Shown here one piece after another: positions 10,809 through 22,515 of a DNA stretch of 58,613 nt. This DNA comes from Rhizomucor pusillus (taxonomy: Eukaryota; Mucoromycota; Mucoromycetes; Mucorales; Lichtheimiaceae). How positions within the stretch are numbered: position 1 is the stretch's first letter; each line of letters opens with the position of its first letter. A program made the translations under genes and the position numbers. The notes under the pieces were generated by a model. That model was given only the letters and a program-made list of their open reading frames with translations. It was not told the DNA's origin and searched no databases. Location: positions 1 to 58,613 of the forward strand of contig FWWN02000313.1 of NCBI GenBank assembly GCA_900175165.2, in the 5' to 3' direction.

Positions 10809-12167
10809 ATGGCAACAGTCCCTGGAGAGGTATGTCGAATCTCTGTGCAGGTCGTCGTCTGCGTAAGCGGCGATCTGCTATGCAGAGGAGAATGACCTCA
10901 ATGTTTGTATGCGTGATCATATTTTACCTTTGCCTTTTTGCGATCCCACAAAGAAACGAGCACTAGAGGAGATGCAAAGCGACACTGAAGACGATCTTTC
11001 ATCATACGTCGATGCACCCACAGTAACTATGGACATGCACATTTCCGAGTCCAACGTCGGCTATCGCATGCTTCAAAAGATGGGATGGAAGGCGGGACAG
11101 GGCCTTGGCGCTTCTTCGCAAGGTACATACAGAAAGCATTGTTTTTTACCTGCATCGCCCTTTTCGGGAATGTAACAATAACTTTGGTTTAAAGGCAGAG
11201 TGGATCCTATACGAATTGAGTTGAAAGAGGACTCTTTGGGTCTCGGCAAAGCCGAAGAAGACGAATCGTACCATGTATCGACGACCGCCAAGCGAAAAGC
11301 CATGGAGAGCGAAAGAATGCTGGAAGAAACGGAAGACGAGCGTGCTAGAAGAGAAATCAAGGTCGAAAAGCAACAGATGATCGCCCAAGAATTAAGCCAA
11401 GTAAAGCGAGCATTTTACTGCGAGCTTTGCGACAAGCAGTATCAAAAAGTCAGCGAATACGATCAGCATCTGCAAAGTTACGACCATCATCACAAAAAGG
11501 TAATAAGCTTATGCTGACAAAATCTGTGGTCCAACGATACTTAATATGAGAATGATAGCGATTCAAAGATATGAAAGAGAAGGCGAGAAAAAGCGAATTT
11601 GCCCAATCTGAAAAGGATAAGAAACGCGAACGAGAAAGGAAACGAGAAGAGCGTGAGTTGAAGCGGATGCAGGAAGCAGCGTTGAAACGAGCGGGAGCCA
11701 CACAGACATCGATCACCACCACTGCTACGAAAAGCCAAGCAACAGCAAGCACGGCGACCGCGTCAAAAGGTGGGTGGACCAATGTACTGCAGCCGAGCAG
11801 CAGCACTAGCAACAGTGGAGGAGGAGGTTGGACTACTGTAACTGCCAGCGAGAGCCATCAAGCAGCAAGCAGCGAGCCTACGCCAGCTCAAAAGGGCGGT
11901 TGGTCGACTGCGTCATCCAGCAATGGTGGAGGGGGGTGGGCTCCAGCTGCTACCCCAGCAACAGAAGCAACAAAGAGTGGATGGACTGGCGTAACGACGA
12001 TAACAACAAGCAAACCGACGCATGTATCAGATCAGAAAGCAGAAGAAGCAAAATCATCAAATACGCAGCCATCAGCTGAAAAACCTGCGTTTGCAAAGAT
12101 AAGCTTTGGCATGGGGCCAAAGAAGCAAGGAGGAGGAATTCAGTTTGGATTAAAGAAGAAGTTATAA
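10809..12167 (+). CDS. G-patch and C2H2 zinc finger protein, GPATCH8-like
   Basis: A 21-nt first exon (MATVPGE, 10809-10829) is joined to an exon near 10888. Later introns fall at about 11122-11193 (...SSQ|GRVDP) and 11500-11559 (...HHHKK|RFKDM). The G-patch is SESNVGYRMLQKMGWKAGQGLG. It is followed by a basic coiled region and a C2H2 finger, FYCELCDKQY...YDQHLQSYDHHHKK, which matches the GPATCH8 arrangement closely. A Lys/Arg/Glu-rich helix and a long Ser/Thr/Gly/Trp-rich tail with GGW repeats follow, ending FGLKKKL. G-patch proteins usually activate DEAH-box RNA helicases, and GPATCH8 relatives are linked to pre-mRNA splicing; the specific helicase is not inferable. The first exon and its acceptor are the least certain part. 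Confidence 0.85.
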
Positions 12168-12404
12168 CGTTGATATCCCAGCAATGTAAAGCGCATTTTG
12201 TAACCAAAAGAGATTTAATGGAAGAAAGACAATTTAGGACTCGCTGTCATTCATTCCACATTTGAGAACATCGTAATGTAATGGCATGCTTTGAGAGCAT
12301 ATAAAATATGACAAAGAAGATGGGTGGGGGGAATTGAGCGTTGGGTTCTTGTTTCCTGGTGTCGTCTCTCTTTCTTTCTCCTTTCCTCTGGCCATCAGGA
12401 CCTG

Positions 12405-13324
12405 TCACTGCTCCTGAGTTGCTGCTGCTGCAGGCTGAGATGAAGAAGAAAGACCAGTAAGCAATCGCTGCTGCTTGTTCTTTTCCTTCTCCTGTTCTTC
12501 TTTGAGTTTCGCTTGGAACTCTTCACGTGCTCGATCCTGCCATCTATGCTGCTCTGCAATGTCGTGTATCTTGAAACCGAAAATCTTGGGCTCGTAACGT
12601 TCGGTCGACTTTGCCGGCATGTAGGATGGATGCACCTGGAAAAGCATATGCGGGAAGGATGTGCCAAAGTAAGCGCCGTCGATCGATGCGTGGCGTGCTG
12701 ATTTCGGGTTGTAAATATCTTCGCAACGTGGGCAATACAACTTGACAGTCTTGGTCATCGGCACATCAGACAAACCAACCGGCAGCAGTGGCTGCAAGTT
12801 GCACAGTACTCGAGGGCAACGTCCAAATTCTGCCTTTTTGTACTTGTCCAGCTATACATTTTTCCCAACGTGAGCATCACACAGGATTTACGCATACATA
12901 TCTGACGTCGTTACCATCTTTGCTAGACCGCGAGTAGTAATGACAAAGCGTGCATGAATTAAGCCATACAAGTGGCGTGCCGCCTTTTCGATCTGTTCTC
13001 GTACTTTCTCGCTCAAAGAATCCTCGTCTACGTTACTTGTTAAATAAGCTATACATCATGCATTCTCTGTGTACAATACTTACCAAGGTTATCGGTGATC
13101 ATATCCAATGCTTCAGCGTAGTATTGCTGTACTTCTTGGCTCAAACCGGTCAAATTGAACCGGTCCAAAATGTATTCTTCATCTACTTCGCAAAAATATT
13201 CGTTGCCCTTGGTTTCAAGGAACCAGTCAATCCAGTATTTTGCATAATCGCTCTCTGTTCCGCTGCTCATATCATCCACTATACATTTTGCGATGCGGTC
13301 AATAACTCCCTTATCTTCTGTCAT
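12405..13324 (-). CDS. CKB1: casein kinase 2 regulatory (beta) subunit
   Basis: Exons run from [10 protein letters not shown] (13324) to the stop at 12405. The protein holds [13 protein letters not shown], the [14 protein letters not shown] segment, [23 protein letters not shown], and the dimerising zinc finger made by GRCPRVLC and [11 protein letters not shown] (Cys-x4-Cys and Cys-x2-Cys). [21 protein letters not shown] and [11 protein letters not shown] are hallmark CK2-beta strings. The C-tail is Lys/Glu- and Gln-rich. The protein bridges two catalytic alpha subunits in the CK2 tetramer and sets substrate choice. The N-terminus is short, and the usual strongly acidic loop after the first helix is reduced to DEDSLSEK. 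Confidence 0.93.
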
Positions 13325-14060
13325 GATTTTGTATTTACTTTTGGGCTTTTTTACACTCGAGTCCGGCGGTAACTCTACGTTTTGATCAGGTGTCCTATTT
13401 AATTATCAAGCATTCTGTCAGTCGAGTCTGATCGTTGTAAAGTTTCGAAACTCGTGGCATCTTGCCAAAAAGTATCGCCGAATACGAAGCAGGCTTCCTT
13501 GATCCACGAGCACTGGCGAGGATGGACACTTACCTTTTCACTTTGAGTGGAATCTCTTGAAAGATAACGAGTCAAGCAGCCTCAAGCTCTCTCAAAACCC
13601 GTCGGTCCGTGGTGTGATGCGGTTTTACAAATTGCTGTGCAGCGTGACTTTTCCAATGCTCCTCTCAAAACTGCACCGTCTTGACTTGTCCACCCTCTTT
13701 CCTTTTCGCTTGCCATGAATATCCCAAAGGGTCAACCAGAAGTAACTGCATTTACATTAACACCAATGCAAAAACTCATTACTGAGAAATGGTCATACTC
13801 GCTCGATAGATGGTCATCTCTATGCAAGCCACACATTACAGTGTTGTAGAGAGACTGAACCATCGTTTTACTGTTACATTTTGATTTTACAGAAACTGGC
13901 TGAGAGGTTTTCGCACATATCTTCTTGCTACCTGGCAGCACTGTATACATATGCTCATCTTTTTGCTTCGATTGTTCACAAAAATGGATGTTGGGTTTAT
14001 GCAAATAGGAATATTTTACGAAGAAAAAGACTTCTAGGCTGAGAAGACATTTTTTTTTGT
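13325..14060. other. intergenic region, no feature recognised
   Basis: About 735 bases lie between the CK2-beta start and the GMPPA stop. Short open frames occur on both strands (for example 13732-14004 minus), but none has family similarity or splice-linked continuation. The stretch serves as upstream DNA of CK2-beta and 3' flank of GMPPA. Confidence 0.5.
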
Positions 14061-15667
14061 TTACATGAGGATTTCACTGTGGTATGAGGACTTCAGTTCC
14101 TTGTGGGGCAAAACAATGCAGTTACGAACGATGATTTCGTCAGCGACAGTAACTTCCTTGCCTATAGCATAGTCGGTTAACAATTGCTGCAACGAAGATA
14201 GCGTATGTACATATACTTGCCCAAAATAGTGATACTTTGGCTCTTTACGCCATTGATCATCATCTCGCTGTTGTGATCAGCAGCTGGGCTGCCCTCAACG
14301 CGTGCCCAAGCACCAATTTTGCTGTTCCATCCAATCACAGAGTGCAAGATGCAGCTGCCAGCCTAGATAACCAAGTGTCATCATTTTTGCATATTTACAT
14401 CTTCACTCTACTTACGCCAATTTGAACATTGTCCAGAATGATGGATTCCTTGATACGGACACCTTTACCGATGTTGACGCGGGGGCCGATTGAGACGTTA
14501 GGACCGATCTATAAAACGTGTTAATACCGATACTTATTCCCATTGTATACAATGTTACCTACCTTTGCAGTAGGATCAACGTGGGCTGAGGGGTGAATGT
14601 AGACAGCACCGATAATCTCGGGACCACCAGGTTGCTGCTGAGCCAGTTTATGTGGGTTTTCTCGAGCATTCTGCTCTAAGTAAGCAGCGTTGGCGGGAAT
14701 GGCCGATCTAAATGAAGATTTTTGATTCCGCATTGCATTTAGCACGGTTTTGCCCTTCCTTTATTTTTCCGCCACAATCACTTCTTACCCAGCCGTCTTA
14801 ATCTGTCGCCAAAAGTTCTCTGTGACGTAGACGTACAGCTTGCGATTTTCTGAAAGCGGGCGCAAAAGATCCTGCTCAAGTCGCAAACGATCGTCGGAAG
14901 GAGTCCATAAATAGTCGTTTTCTTCCATGTTGTCCTTCTTTCTGTCGATCGCCTTCTTCATTTCTCCAAATACAGCCGAATCGAAGAGGTACACACCGCA
15001 CGATATCAAATCAGAAATAAACGAATCTGGCTTTTCGACATAATGCAGGACTTCGTTTGTTTCTGGCTTTGCGACCAAGCAGCCGTACTTTGTAGCCTGC
15101 TCTCTCGGCACCTAATAAATATACTCTTTGATTTAGCGCACTGCCGCTAACGCTGCTGCAGTGTAGATCGTTTGCGTACTTTAGTGCCAAGCATGGTGCA
15201 TAAACCACGATGCTTCATATGGGCAGAGAGCATCTCGTTGAGAGGGAAGGAGCAAGCAATATCCACGTGCATAACAAAGAACTGTTGGGGGTTGCCGCGC
15301 ATAATCTCGTCTCGGAAATGGTACAGGCCACCAGCTGTACCGAGTGCTTGGTATTCACGGAGGTATCTTTATTCTCAAAGTCAAGATACGTTTCTCGACT
15401 TTTTGTTCCCGACACTTACCGAACATGGAGATTGGGAAACTCGGAAGCAGCGTCATCAATAAAGCGAGCAAAGACATTGTCTTCAAAGAAACCAATGACG
15501 AGGACTTCTTTGAGACCCTCTATTTTGGAGAGTGCGGCGAGATGATGCGAGATGATAGGCGCGCCGGCAACCGGGAAGAGAGGTTTGGGGACATCCAACG
15601 AAAGAGGTCTAAAACGCGTAGCTCTGGAAGGGCCGCCTACGAGAATGACAGCTTTCAACTGTGACAT
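14061..15667 (-). CDS. GMPPA: mannose-1-phosphate guanylyltransferase, alpha-type (GMPPA)
   Basis: Seven exons give about 430 residues. The nucleotidyltransferase domain begins MSQLKAVILVGGPSRATRFRPLS and continues PKPLFPVAG, LGTAGGLYHFRDEI and LHYVEKPDSFISD. The C-terminal left-handed beta-helix shows hexapeptide repeats (IGPNVSIGPRVNIGKG) with VIGWNSKIGAWARVEG, and the end, IVLPHKELKSSYHSEILM, closely resembles the GMPPA C-terminus. The enzyme family makes GDP-mannose from mannose 1-phosphate and GTP. Animal GMPPA is a regulatory, GDP-mannose-sensing partner of catalytic GMPPB. The VGGPSRATRFRPLS loop lacks the usual GxGTRLRPLT spacing of catalytic enzymes, so a regulatory role is likelier here too (inference). 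Confidence 0.93.
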
Positions 15668-15952
15668 GATGACAAGAAAAGGAAGGACGCTTCTTTTGCA
15701 ATGCTCCGCCGATCATTTTGGATAGTAGTTCAAGCCCGCAAATCAGCAGCGTTACGCGGGACTGATTGCCAGTTTGCCGTGCATGAGCTGGTGGCACCCT
15801 GCTGTGCTTGCAGCTGCTGTTTCCCACCCTTTTAAGGCTGCTTTCCCTTCTTCCTTTCTATCTATCTTTTTGTGCCTTTTTCTTTTTCTTTTTCTTTCTT
15901 CTTTCTTTCTTCCCCTTTCCTTTCCTTACTTGCTTGTCTCGTTCTCATCTCG
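15668..15952. promoter_or_regulatory. divergent promoter region with long pyrimidine tract
   Basis: These 285 bases separate the divergent GMPPA (minus) and LIM protein (plus) starts. The half next to the LIM gene (about 15838-15945) is almost pure C/T, with repeated cttt units. CT-rich tracts before start codons are common in strongly transcribed fungal genes. Confidence 0.5.
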
Positions 15953-18032
15953 ATGCTTGCCAAGGAGCGCATTTCGCAGATCCTGCCGACAGTAAAATGT
16001 TCAGATTGCGGTGAAGACGTCCAGATCCGCAAACTTGGCGAGCATGTCTGCTCAAATATGCCAGCCATACCTCCGTTGCCTATTCTTCCCGCTCAAAAGC
16101 AAGGTAAAACATGATTTCTTTGTATTTTTGCATTCAGGTACCACAACCCGCCTATCCGTTAGCGCCAGCCCAGCAGCGTACCTGAAAAGATTTAGCCTTT
16201 CTCGGTCTAATGTAGCACGATGGTTAATTCTATCTCCTTTTCTTGTCTTGTTCGTTGTTTACGCACAATGCAGATAGGGCCAACAACAAAATGCCACCAA
16301 AGACCCCTTCTCCGATCTCCCCCTTACAAAGTCCCAACTATGACACGAATGGCAGATTTGGCGCCAGCAGCAGCACGGATAGCGGCTACGGATACTCCAG
16401 TCCTGTTACACCCCCTTACTCGAGAGATTTAAGAAGACCATCGACCAAGGACGAAGATCCAGTTTCTACGTGGGACGACGGCCACTATAAGAGAGTGCCT
16501 TCGTCCCCGCGACCTTTTCGTGACGATAGCCTTCGTTTCGAAGAAACAGGAGACTATAATGCTGCTGGATCTGGACGCTACAGTCCAAAGACGCCGACGT
16601 TCCTCTCTTCGGGAACTGAGCGAGTTCGCAAAAATAGCACGTCGCCAGCGCCGGGAGATCACGATTACTACGCTGGCGGACCACGGTCTGGATCCCCGTG
16701 GCAACAACAGCAACAGTTACAGCAGCAACAACAACAAAGATACCCTCCGCCGGCTCCTCGAAGAACAGATGAGCGATCATACCTGGACGACGACACTGAC
16801 AGAGGCTACGGCTTGCCTAAAAAGACCGGTGGAAACACCGGTGCACTGGATACCTTGATGGCCGACTTGATGAACAGTTTTAGTAGCGACATTGACCAGT
16901 CCGATATGCGACCTGACAATCGCTACAAGGATTCAGACATCTGCGCTGCGTGTGGCGAAGATTTCGACTATCGCGATGATGTGGTGAATAACGGCAGCAA
17001 GGTAAAAGCAGAAGGGTCCGTCGGGACATAATAATAGACGGAAAAAAAGGGCAGCAACTCACGTGTGTTTCCGTATGTGCCATTTTTGCCATTAGTATTA
17101 CCACAAAGGATGCTTTGCTTGCCGCCTCTGCCGTGCTCCTTTTGATCATCGGCGAGCATGTTTCGAGCATGGAGGCAAACTTTACTGCGAAAGAGATTAC
17201 AACGTAGTCAAGAAGCGCGTCCTGTGCGCTGGATGGTAAGGGAGTTTCCGTTCTTCCTTTAATGGGCATTTTATTGTTTCCTCTTTTTTCTCCTTGTTAT
17301 TTATTTTTATACACAACAGTGAACGACCAATCACCTCCAATGTAACGCCGATCAAAGCTTTGGGACAATATTACCATCCTGGACACTTGAAGTGTTACCA
17401 TTGCTACGAGCCCATTGACGAGCGAACGGGATACAAAGAGCATCAAGGACACGTTTATTGTCGCAAAGACTTCAAGGCCATGTTCTTGCCTTCCTGCCGC
17501 GCATGCGGTCGCCCAGTCGAGCGGGAAGCGGTGTCAGCCATGGACGGCAAATTGGAAGGCAAATGGCATCTCGATTGCTTTGGCTGCCATGCAAGTATTA
17601 TTTTAGCTATTTTTAATGTGTAACACGATAGAGTGATCTTACTTTTCCATTTAGACCTGCCATCGCCCATTTCCGGACAATACCTTTTACGTTTTCGACA
17701 ATGCGCCCTATTGCAAACGCCATTATCACCAGTTAAACAACTCCCTGTGCCGTACATGCGATGATCCCATTGAGGGACCTTGCGCTCAAACCATTGAAGG
17801 ATGGCGATTCCATCCGGAGTGCTTCAGATGCAATGTAAGTCGCCAATACCCCTTGTGTAACACGACGCTGAAGGGACGTGCGCTAACCCCAAATCAGGTC
17901 TGTCGGTGTGCAATTACGGATATATACTACATGTTTGAACGACGTATCTATTGCGAGACTCACATCAGGCAACTTCAGCGGCAGCGTAATGTCAGGGCTG
18001 AGAAGAGACGGACTCAATTTGGTCGAATTTAG
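15953..18032 (+). CDS. paxillin-like protein: LD motif plus four LIM domains
   Basis: Exon 1 (15953-16103) encodes MLAKERISQILPTVKCSDCGE...LGEHVC, a small Cys/His zinc motif found at the N-terminus of fungal LIM proteins. Exon 2 starts near 16274 and encodes a disordered Pro/Ser/Gln-rich region, then LDTLMADLMNSF, a good match to a paxillin LD motif. Four LIM domains follow across exons: CAACGEDF...CERDY, CERPI...CRKDF, CRACGRPV...CKRHY and CRTCDDPI...CETHI. The protein has about 535 residues and stops at 18032. Fungal relatives (Pxl1) act at sites of polarised growth and cytokinesis with Rho/Cdc42 signalling and F-BAR proteins. The first intron (about 170 nt) contains an alternative acceptor near 16138, so a small extra exon is possible. 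Confidence 0.9.
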
Positions 18033-18265
18033 ATTCCTTTTTTTTCTTTGTTATGTAATAAGTAACCCAAGTACGTTTTCCTTTTTCCTCTAGTTTATTT
18101 TGCTCCCGCTACAACGTGTACCAACATGAATGATAATAATATGAAAAGAAAGATGAAATGCTTTTAATAAGTAGATATGATTCGGGGTAACAAAGAGGTT
18201 TACAATTACACAGTAAAAGAGAGAAAGGGAGGAAGAGAGAACACAAGGTGATGATATTTAGCTTA

Positions 18266-19941
18266 CTAGTTTACGCCTGGGTGACCAAAGGCGAACCACC
18301 AGACAAGGATCGCAACGATGATAATGATGATGATGAAAATAACAAAGCATGCCCATTTTTTCTAAAAATATATATACATAACCAAAAGACAAGGCATAAA
18401 AAAGTCGGTAAATGAGCAGCAGCGTTCTTAACGACAGCCCATGTCTCTTCTTACCTTGCGAGTTGCCTTGGCGCTCACTATTGCTCGAGAAATATCTTTA
18501 TTACCTTGTTCCAAGTCTACAACGGTTGATTCCATATGTGTTTCAACCTCCTTGATCACTTCTCCTTGCTGCTCAACCATCATTTGCATATCCAAAAACA
18601 GTTGGTGCAATTCCTAAATGACGATTACCAGTCAGCTGCTTAATGCTGCTACGACGCATTCAGTTACGTTGCCTTACCAGGATGGTCTTTTCAATCTTTT
18701 TAATGTCATCATGCCGGCTTTGGACTTCGCTCAAGACAGCACGTGCGTGCCCTGAGCGGTTCGCTTGCATGAGCTGGAAATTTTCATTATCAGAAATATT
18801 GTCTTCCTCCTAAGTTCATCCAGCGACTACTCACCGACTGTGCAAAAATCTGTGGTGCCTCGTCGGATTCTATGACTTGGTCAATCTCGTCCGGCGTAGC
18901 ATCAGGTTTTACTAGATAATTAATGTAAGATCAAGGAAGAATTTGGCTGTGGAATTCAGGCAGGAAAACTTACCGATACGGATCTGTCTTTCTACACGTT
19001 GGCGGTATTTCTGTTGGTAAGTACGTTCAATATCTTGGTATCTTTGGATAGTTTCAATGAATCGTTTTTTCAAAGCAGCGTGCTATAGAGATTGGTTAAT
19101 ATATTTTTTTGGTGATGTATAGAAGGATGAAGCCTTACCTGCGTGAGTCGCATTGGTCGATCTCCAGACGTAGCCGGCAGACGAGCATTGCTCACTTCCA
19201 ATGCCTTGATCCGCTTCTTGGCTTCATTGTTGAGTTTTCTCGTATCGTTGCCTAGCAATTCTAAGCGGCGGGCGTTCTCTGATGCTTGCTCTTCGCTGAT
19301 ATTCACTAGCGTAGCCCCGTGCAGTTCTTCAATGTCCGAGATATTCACATTAATACGTCGGATCAGCTCCTTGATGTCTTCAATCTACAGTGATAAGAAC
19401 GAGCGAGTTGGCGTTCTGCCATGAACGATGCTTATTTGCATCTTTAGGGTCCTACTTCGGTGAAAAATGCTTCTGTGGATCCAAGTCCTCCAGCCGAATT
19501 ACTGCGTTGCTGCATTTCATACTGCTCTTTGCCTGATGGTTTGTTGTGTGTTGGGGAGGGTGACGCCGGCGGTCGGTAAGAGTATTCATCATTGTATCGC
19601 TGTCCAGCAGCTCCTCGACCGGTAGGCATTGGCGGAGGCTCATCGTAGTCGTCTCTGATGTTGATACCGGAATGTCAGCGTACATGCAAACGGAATTGGT
19701 TTCTTTCTCTCTCTGTTTCTGTCCTACCCTAATCGACTAACCAAACATCAAACATTAATATAATCATTTCATTATATATATATGATTCACATACCCGTAG
19801 CCCTTCTCTTGGTTGCTACCACCCTGCAGACGTAAACTCGTCAGTGAGCCTGGAACTGGGTCACTACCGTCAGGTTTAAAAGTAACTCACTCGAAGCTCG
19901 GCAAGGCGATCGCGACTCATTGTAAAGCGGGAACTTGCCAT
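18266..19941 (-). CDS. SSO1: plasma-membrane syntaxin (Qa-SNARE, Sso1-like)
   Basis: About eight exons, including a very short second one (GGSNQEKGY), run from MASSRFTMSRDR (19941) to a stop at 18266. After a Pro/Ser-rich N-tail comes the Habc bundle (DIKELIRRINVNISDIEELHG..., LKKRFIETIQRYQDIERTYQQKYRQRVERQI). The SNARE helix is ELHQLFLDMQMMVEQQGEVIKEVE; its zero-layer Gln lies in EQQGE. The C-terminal anchor WACFVIFIIIIIVAILVWW is followed by only a few luminal residues. Sso-type syntaxins pair with Sec9 and Snc to fuse secretory vesicles at the plasma membrane, which drives hyphal tip growth. Their Habc region is typically autoinhibitory and controlled by Sec1. Confidence 0.92.
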
Positions 19942-20193
19942 TTTGAAGTTGTTTATAGAATATAAAGGACAGGAAACGGGGGCAAGAAACTAGGAAAGGA
20001 TAGGCAGTGTGTCTATGTGCGGGTGTATAAGAAGAAGAGAGAAAGGGGTGATGAGGTTGTAACGGCTAGTTGAGAGAAAGTCGTGCCAGTTATCCAGAGG
20101 TTACACCAGACCAAATTGATCTTCCTGTCCACGTTGAACAAGAAAAAAGAACATGCAAATATGGGACTCGACATTTAATAATGATTTTTACGA

Positions 20194-21143
20194 TTATTTC
20201 TTCTTCTTTTCTTCTACGCACTCCACGTTATCCTCAGGTACCTGCATAAGCAGCAATTTTAGAGACCGTCTTGCGTTCAACGTTCATCCACTCCTACCTG
20301 TGGCCAAGTTGACAGGATCAATTCCACAAGTTCGTCAGAAAAGTCACCTTGGACCACAATTTCGTCCTGGTTCTGATTATTTTTAGCCACGGATGATCCA
20401 CAGGCAAATCGGTTCGCAAACATTTTGGCTGCCTTCTTCAGATCCACATCTATTTGTTTCTCGTTAGTCTGCGCCGCAAATGAGTGATCCTCCCTCTTGC
20501 AGGTACTTGCCGAAAACTTCTAAACCATGTACGATCGTAATACATTTCCGTTTTGTTCTTTCGACACGCTTCACAAGCACCCGAGAAGTCTAAGGAGACT
20601 TGGGTCAGCCATCTGGGCACACAAAGGAGGAGGAACCAATTTTCATTCTGTCTTAAAATCTTAAAATCACAACTTGCCTTCTTTTTCTGGTTTTCTCGTT
20701 CGAGCTTAGCTTCCAACTGTGCTGACTTGTCCTTGACGAATGTTCTGTTCGATCGACCTGCTTCACTCTCTTCCACGGATACCTGCGCGACCTTTTCGGT
20801 CACAGCTGTAAAAAGGGATGCCAATGCAATTATTATCCACGTAAAAGCCTGGATACACGTGTCTAGGTATATATATACCATCTACGTCGCCGTAAAGTTT
20901 GTTGTAAACATTTTTGTGGTTCTTTTGCAACCACTCTTTACACTTGTTTTGAGTTCCACTGAATTCGCAAAACTGTGTCGGTCGAGTCAATACAAATCCG
21001 CATACCGCGACGACGTCTCATTGTCTTTGTACCTCTGGTGGCATTGTACAAACTACCCTATCCCGTCAGTGCCTATCTCTTCGTGGCAGTAACTTTTTCG
21101 ACCACTTACTGCCGCAATACAAAACCTGCTTCGCTGTGACCAT
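20194..21143 (-). CDS. TMA22: density-regulated protein DENR/Tma22 (SUI1 domain)
   Basis: Exons join to about 190 residues. The N-terminal zinc-binding part reads VLYCG|ICTMPPE|FCEFSGTQNKCKEWLQKNH, the usual DENR string. An Arg/Glu/Lys linker is followed by the SUI1 fold: TSRVLVKRVERTKRKCITIVHGLEVF|DVDLKKAAKMFANRFACGSSV...DEIVVQGDFSDELVELI, ending VEEKKKK. DENR pairs with MCT-1/Tma20 to recycle 40S subunits and support re-initiation. The intron before TSRVL appears to start with GC (AAG|GCAAGT), and another exon is very short (ICTMPPE). Upstream of ATG 21143 the usual acidic N-terminal extension was not found, so a further 5' exon may be missing. Confidence 0.88.
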
Positions 21144-21679
21144 TGTAGTTGTCAATCGAGAGTTGCTCGCTTGAAAGAAACTTAACCGATGGACGGGCAG
21201 TCTGAGACTGAATAAGTCACAGGTGCTTCAACAGAGTCTACGGCACTGCTGATCTCTTCTAACTCGTTTTCTGCCAGGTGCCTCACTATCAGAAATAGCG
21301 AATAGAAACATATATGTTTGAGAGCAAGAACAAAGAATGACTTTCAGATATTTACCTAGTCTTCTGTTACTATGTAATGATCGACCGAAATAAGGCAGCC
21401 ACGCGGAAATGATGATGCAGCATTTGTTTAAAGCAGCACAACAGCAACAGTCGCAATACTCCAATTACACGACAAATTAGCATGTTGTAACAAAAAATCA
21501 GCGGTAGGTCTATGGTATATGATATATTAAGAAGAAGGCTTATGGGAAAACTGTCTTTATTCAAAAGATCCGCACATTGCATCCAATAAAACACGTGTAA
21601 GTGATTAATCGAGGGTTGACCTGGATTTCATAAGCTTTATTAATGGTTCCAATCCAAACCGGTCGAGCTTAAATAGGAA

Positions 21680-22515
21680 CCACTGTACAGGCTACACCGA
21701 GAACCGCCACCTTGGTTGGTACACCTCTTTGGAGCGCTTGGGAGCAACAGAAATCGTTATTATGTCGTACCGAGTATGTTCCTCTTTTTTTGCTTTCTTT
21801 CTTTCTTTCTTTGTTTCAATTTTTTCTTTTTGGTTTTTTTTTTGCTTTTTCATTTATGTTGTTCGTTTTCGTTTTTAATAGACCATGTCAGTTGGCTTCA
21901 CTGTATGTCTATATTTGTTCGTGTAATAACCGAAAATGTCGTGCGCAATCAAAAATGTTGTATGCCGTGTATGCATAAGAATTTTGTGTATGATGAGTAT
22001 GCTGGATTCGATGCGATCGGGCAAAATGCTGTATGCAAAAGTGATGTTGAATGATGCTGCGGTGAAGTATGCTGGATACGACGCGATCGTATGCGAGGTA
22101 ATGCAGGATGATGGTGATAGCAAAAATGTATACATATACGATGAGAAGATGCTGCTTGGGACCAAAGATGCTGTATGCGATGGAAGAATGCTGTGCTGAT
22201 ATCAAAATCGTTGGATGCGTCGTCAAAAATGTCGATGCAAGTCATGGAAATCGGATGCACGGACCAGCCGTTGATGGAAGGAAGAGAGGAGATTGTGGAA
22301 GGAAGGGTGCTTGGTAACGGGCTATTGCTCCTCGGCGTTCCACAGAGAAGGGCTTCCAGGAAGCTCCAAGATCGGCCATCGGCAGGGACGGAGGACCTCG
22401 GATCCACCTGTACCATGGCCATTGGTGCCCTCCGGGCAGTTTGACACAGAACTGTCAACCTGAATGGCTTCATCTTGCAGGATAGGTGCTACGAGCAGTA
22501 CAGGCAACACACGTT
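21680..22515. mobile_element. second inverted-repeat element copy
   Basis: A plus-strand segment at about 21680-21760 (gtacaggctacaccgagaac...tggagcgcttgggagcaa) and the minus strand of 22515-22320 (gtgtgttgcctgtactgctc...) are both related to 58370-58580. This places related ends in inverted orientation around a core. The core holds a T-rich stretch (21786-21880) and imperfect repeats built from atgctgtatgc/gctggatacgacgcgatcg-like units (about 21930-22250). On the minus strand the core shares a gcatcgacatttttgacgac-like string with the core of the 1500-2325 element, in the same orientation relative to the 22320-22515 end. No transposase frame is present. Confidence 0.5.

Noticed and set aside
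16429..16780. Minus-strand frames within the LIM protein gene
   Set aside because: Shadows of the disordered Ser/Gln-rich exon; the plus strand has the LD motif and LIM domains in continuous exons.
21909..22473. Long overlapping minus-strand frames rich in His/Ser/Ile
   Set aside because: They are by-products of the imperfect repeat units in the element core; all frames stay open by composition.
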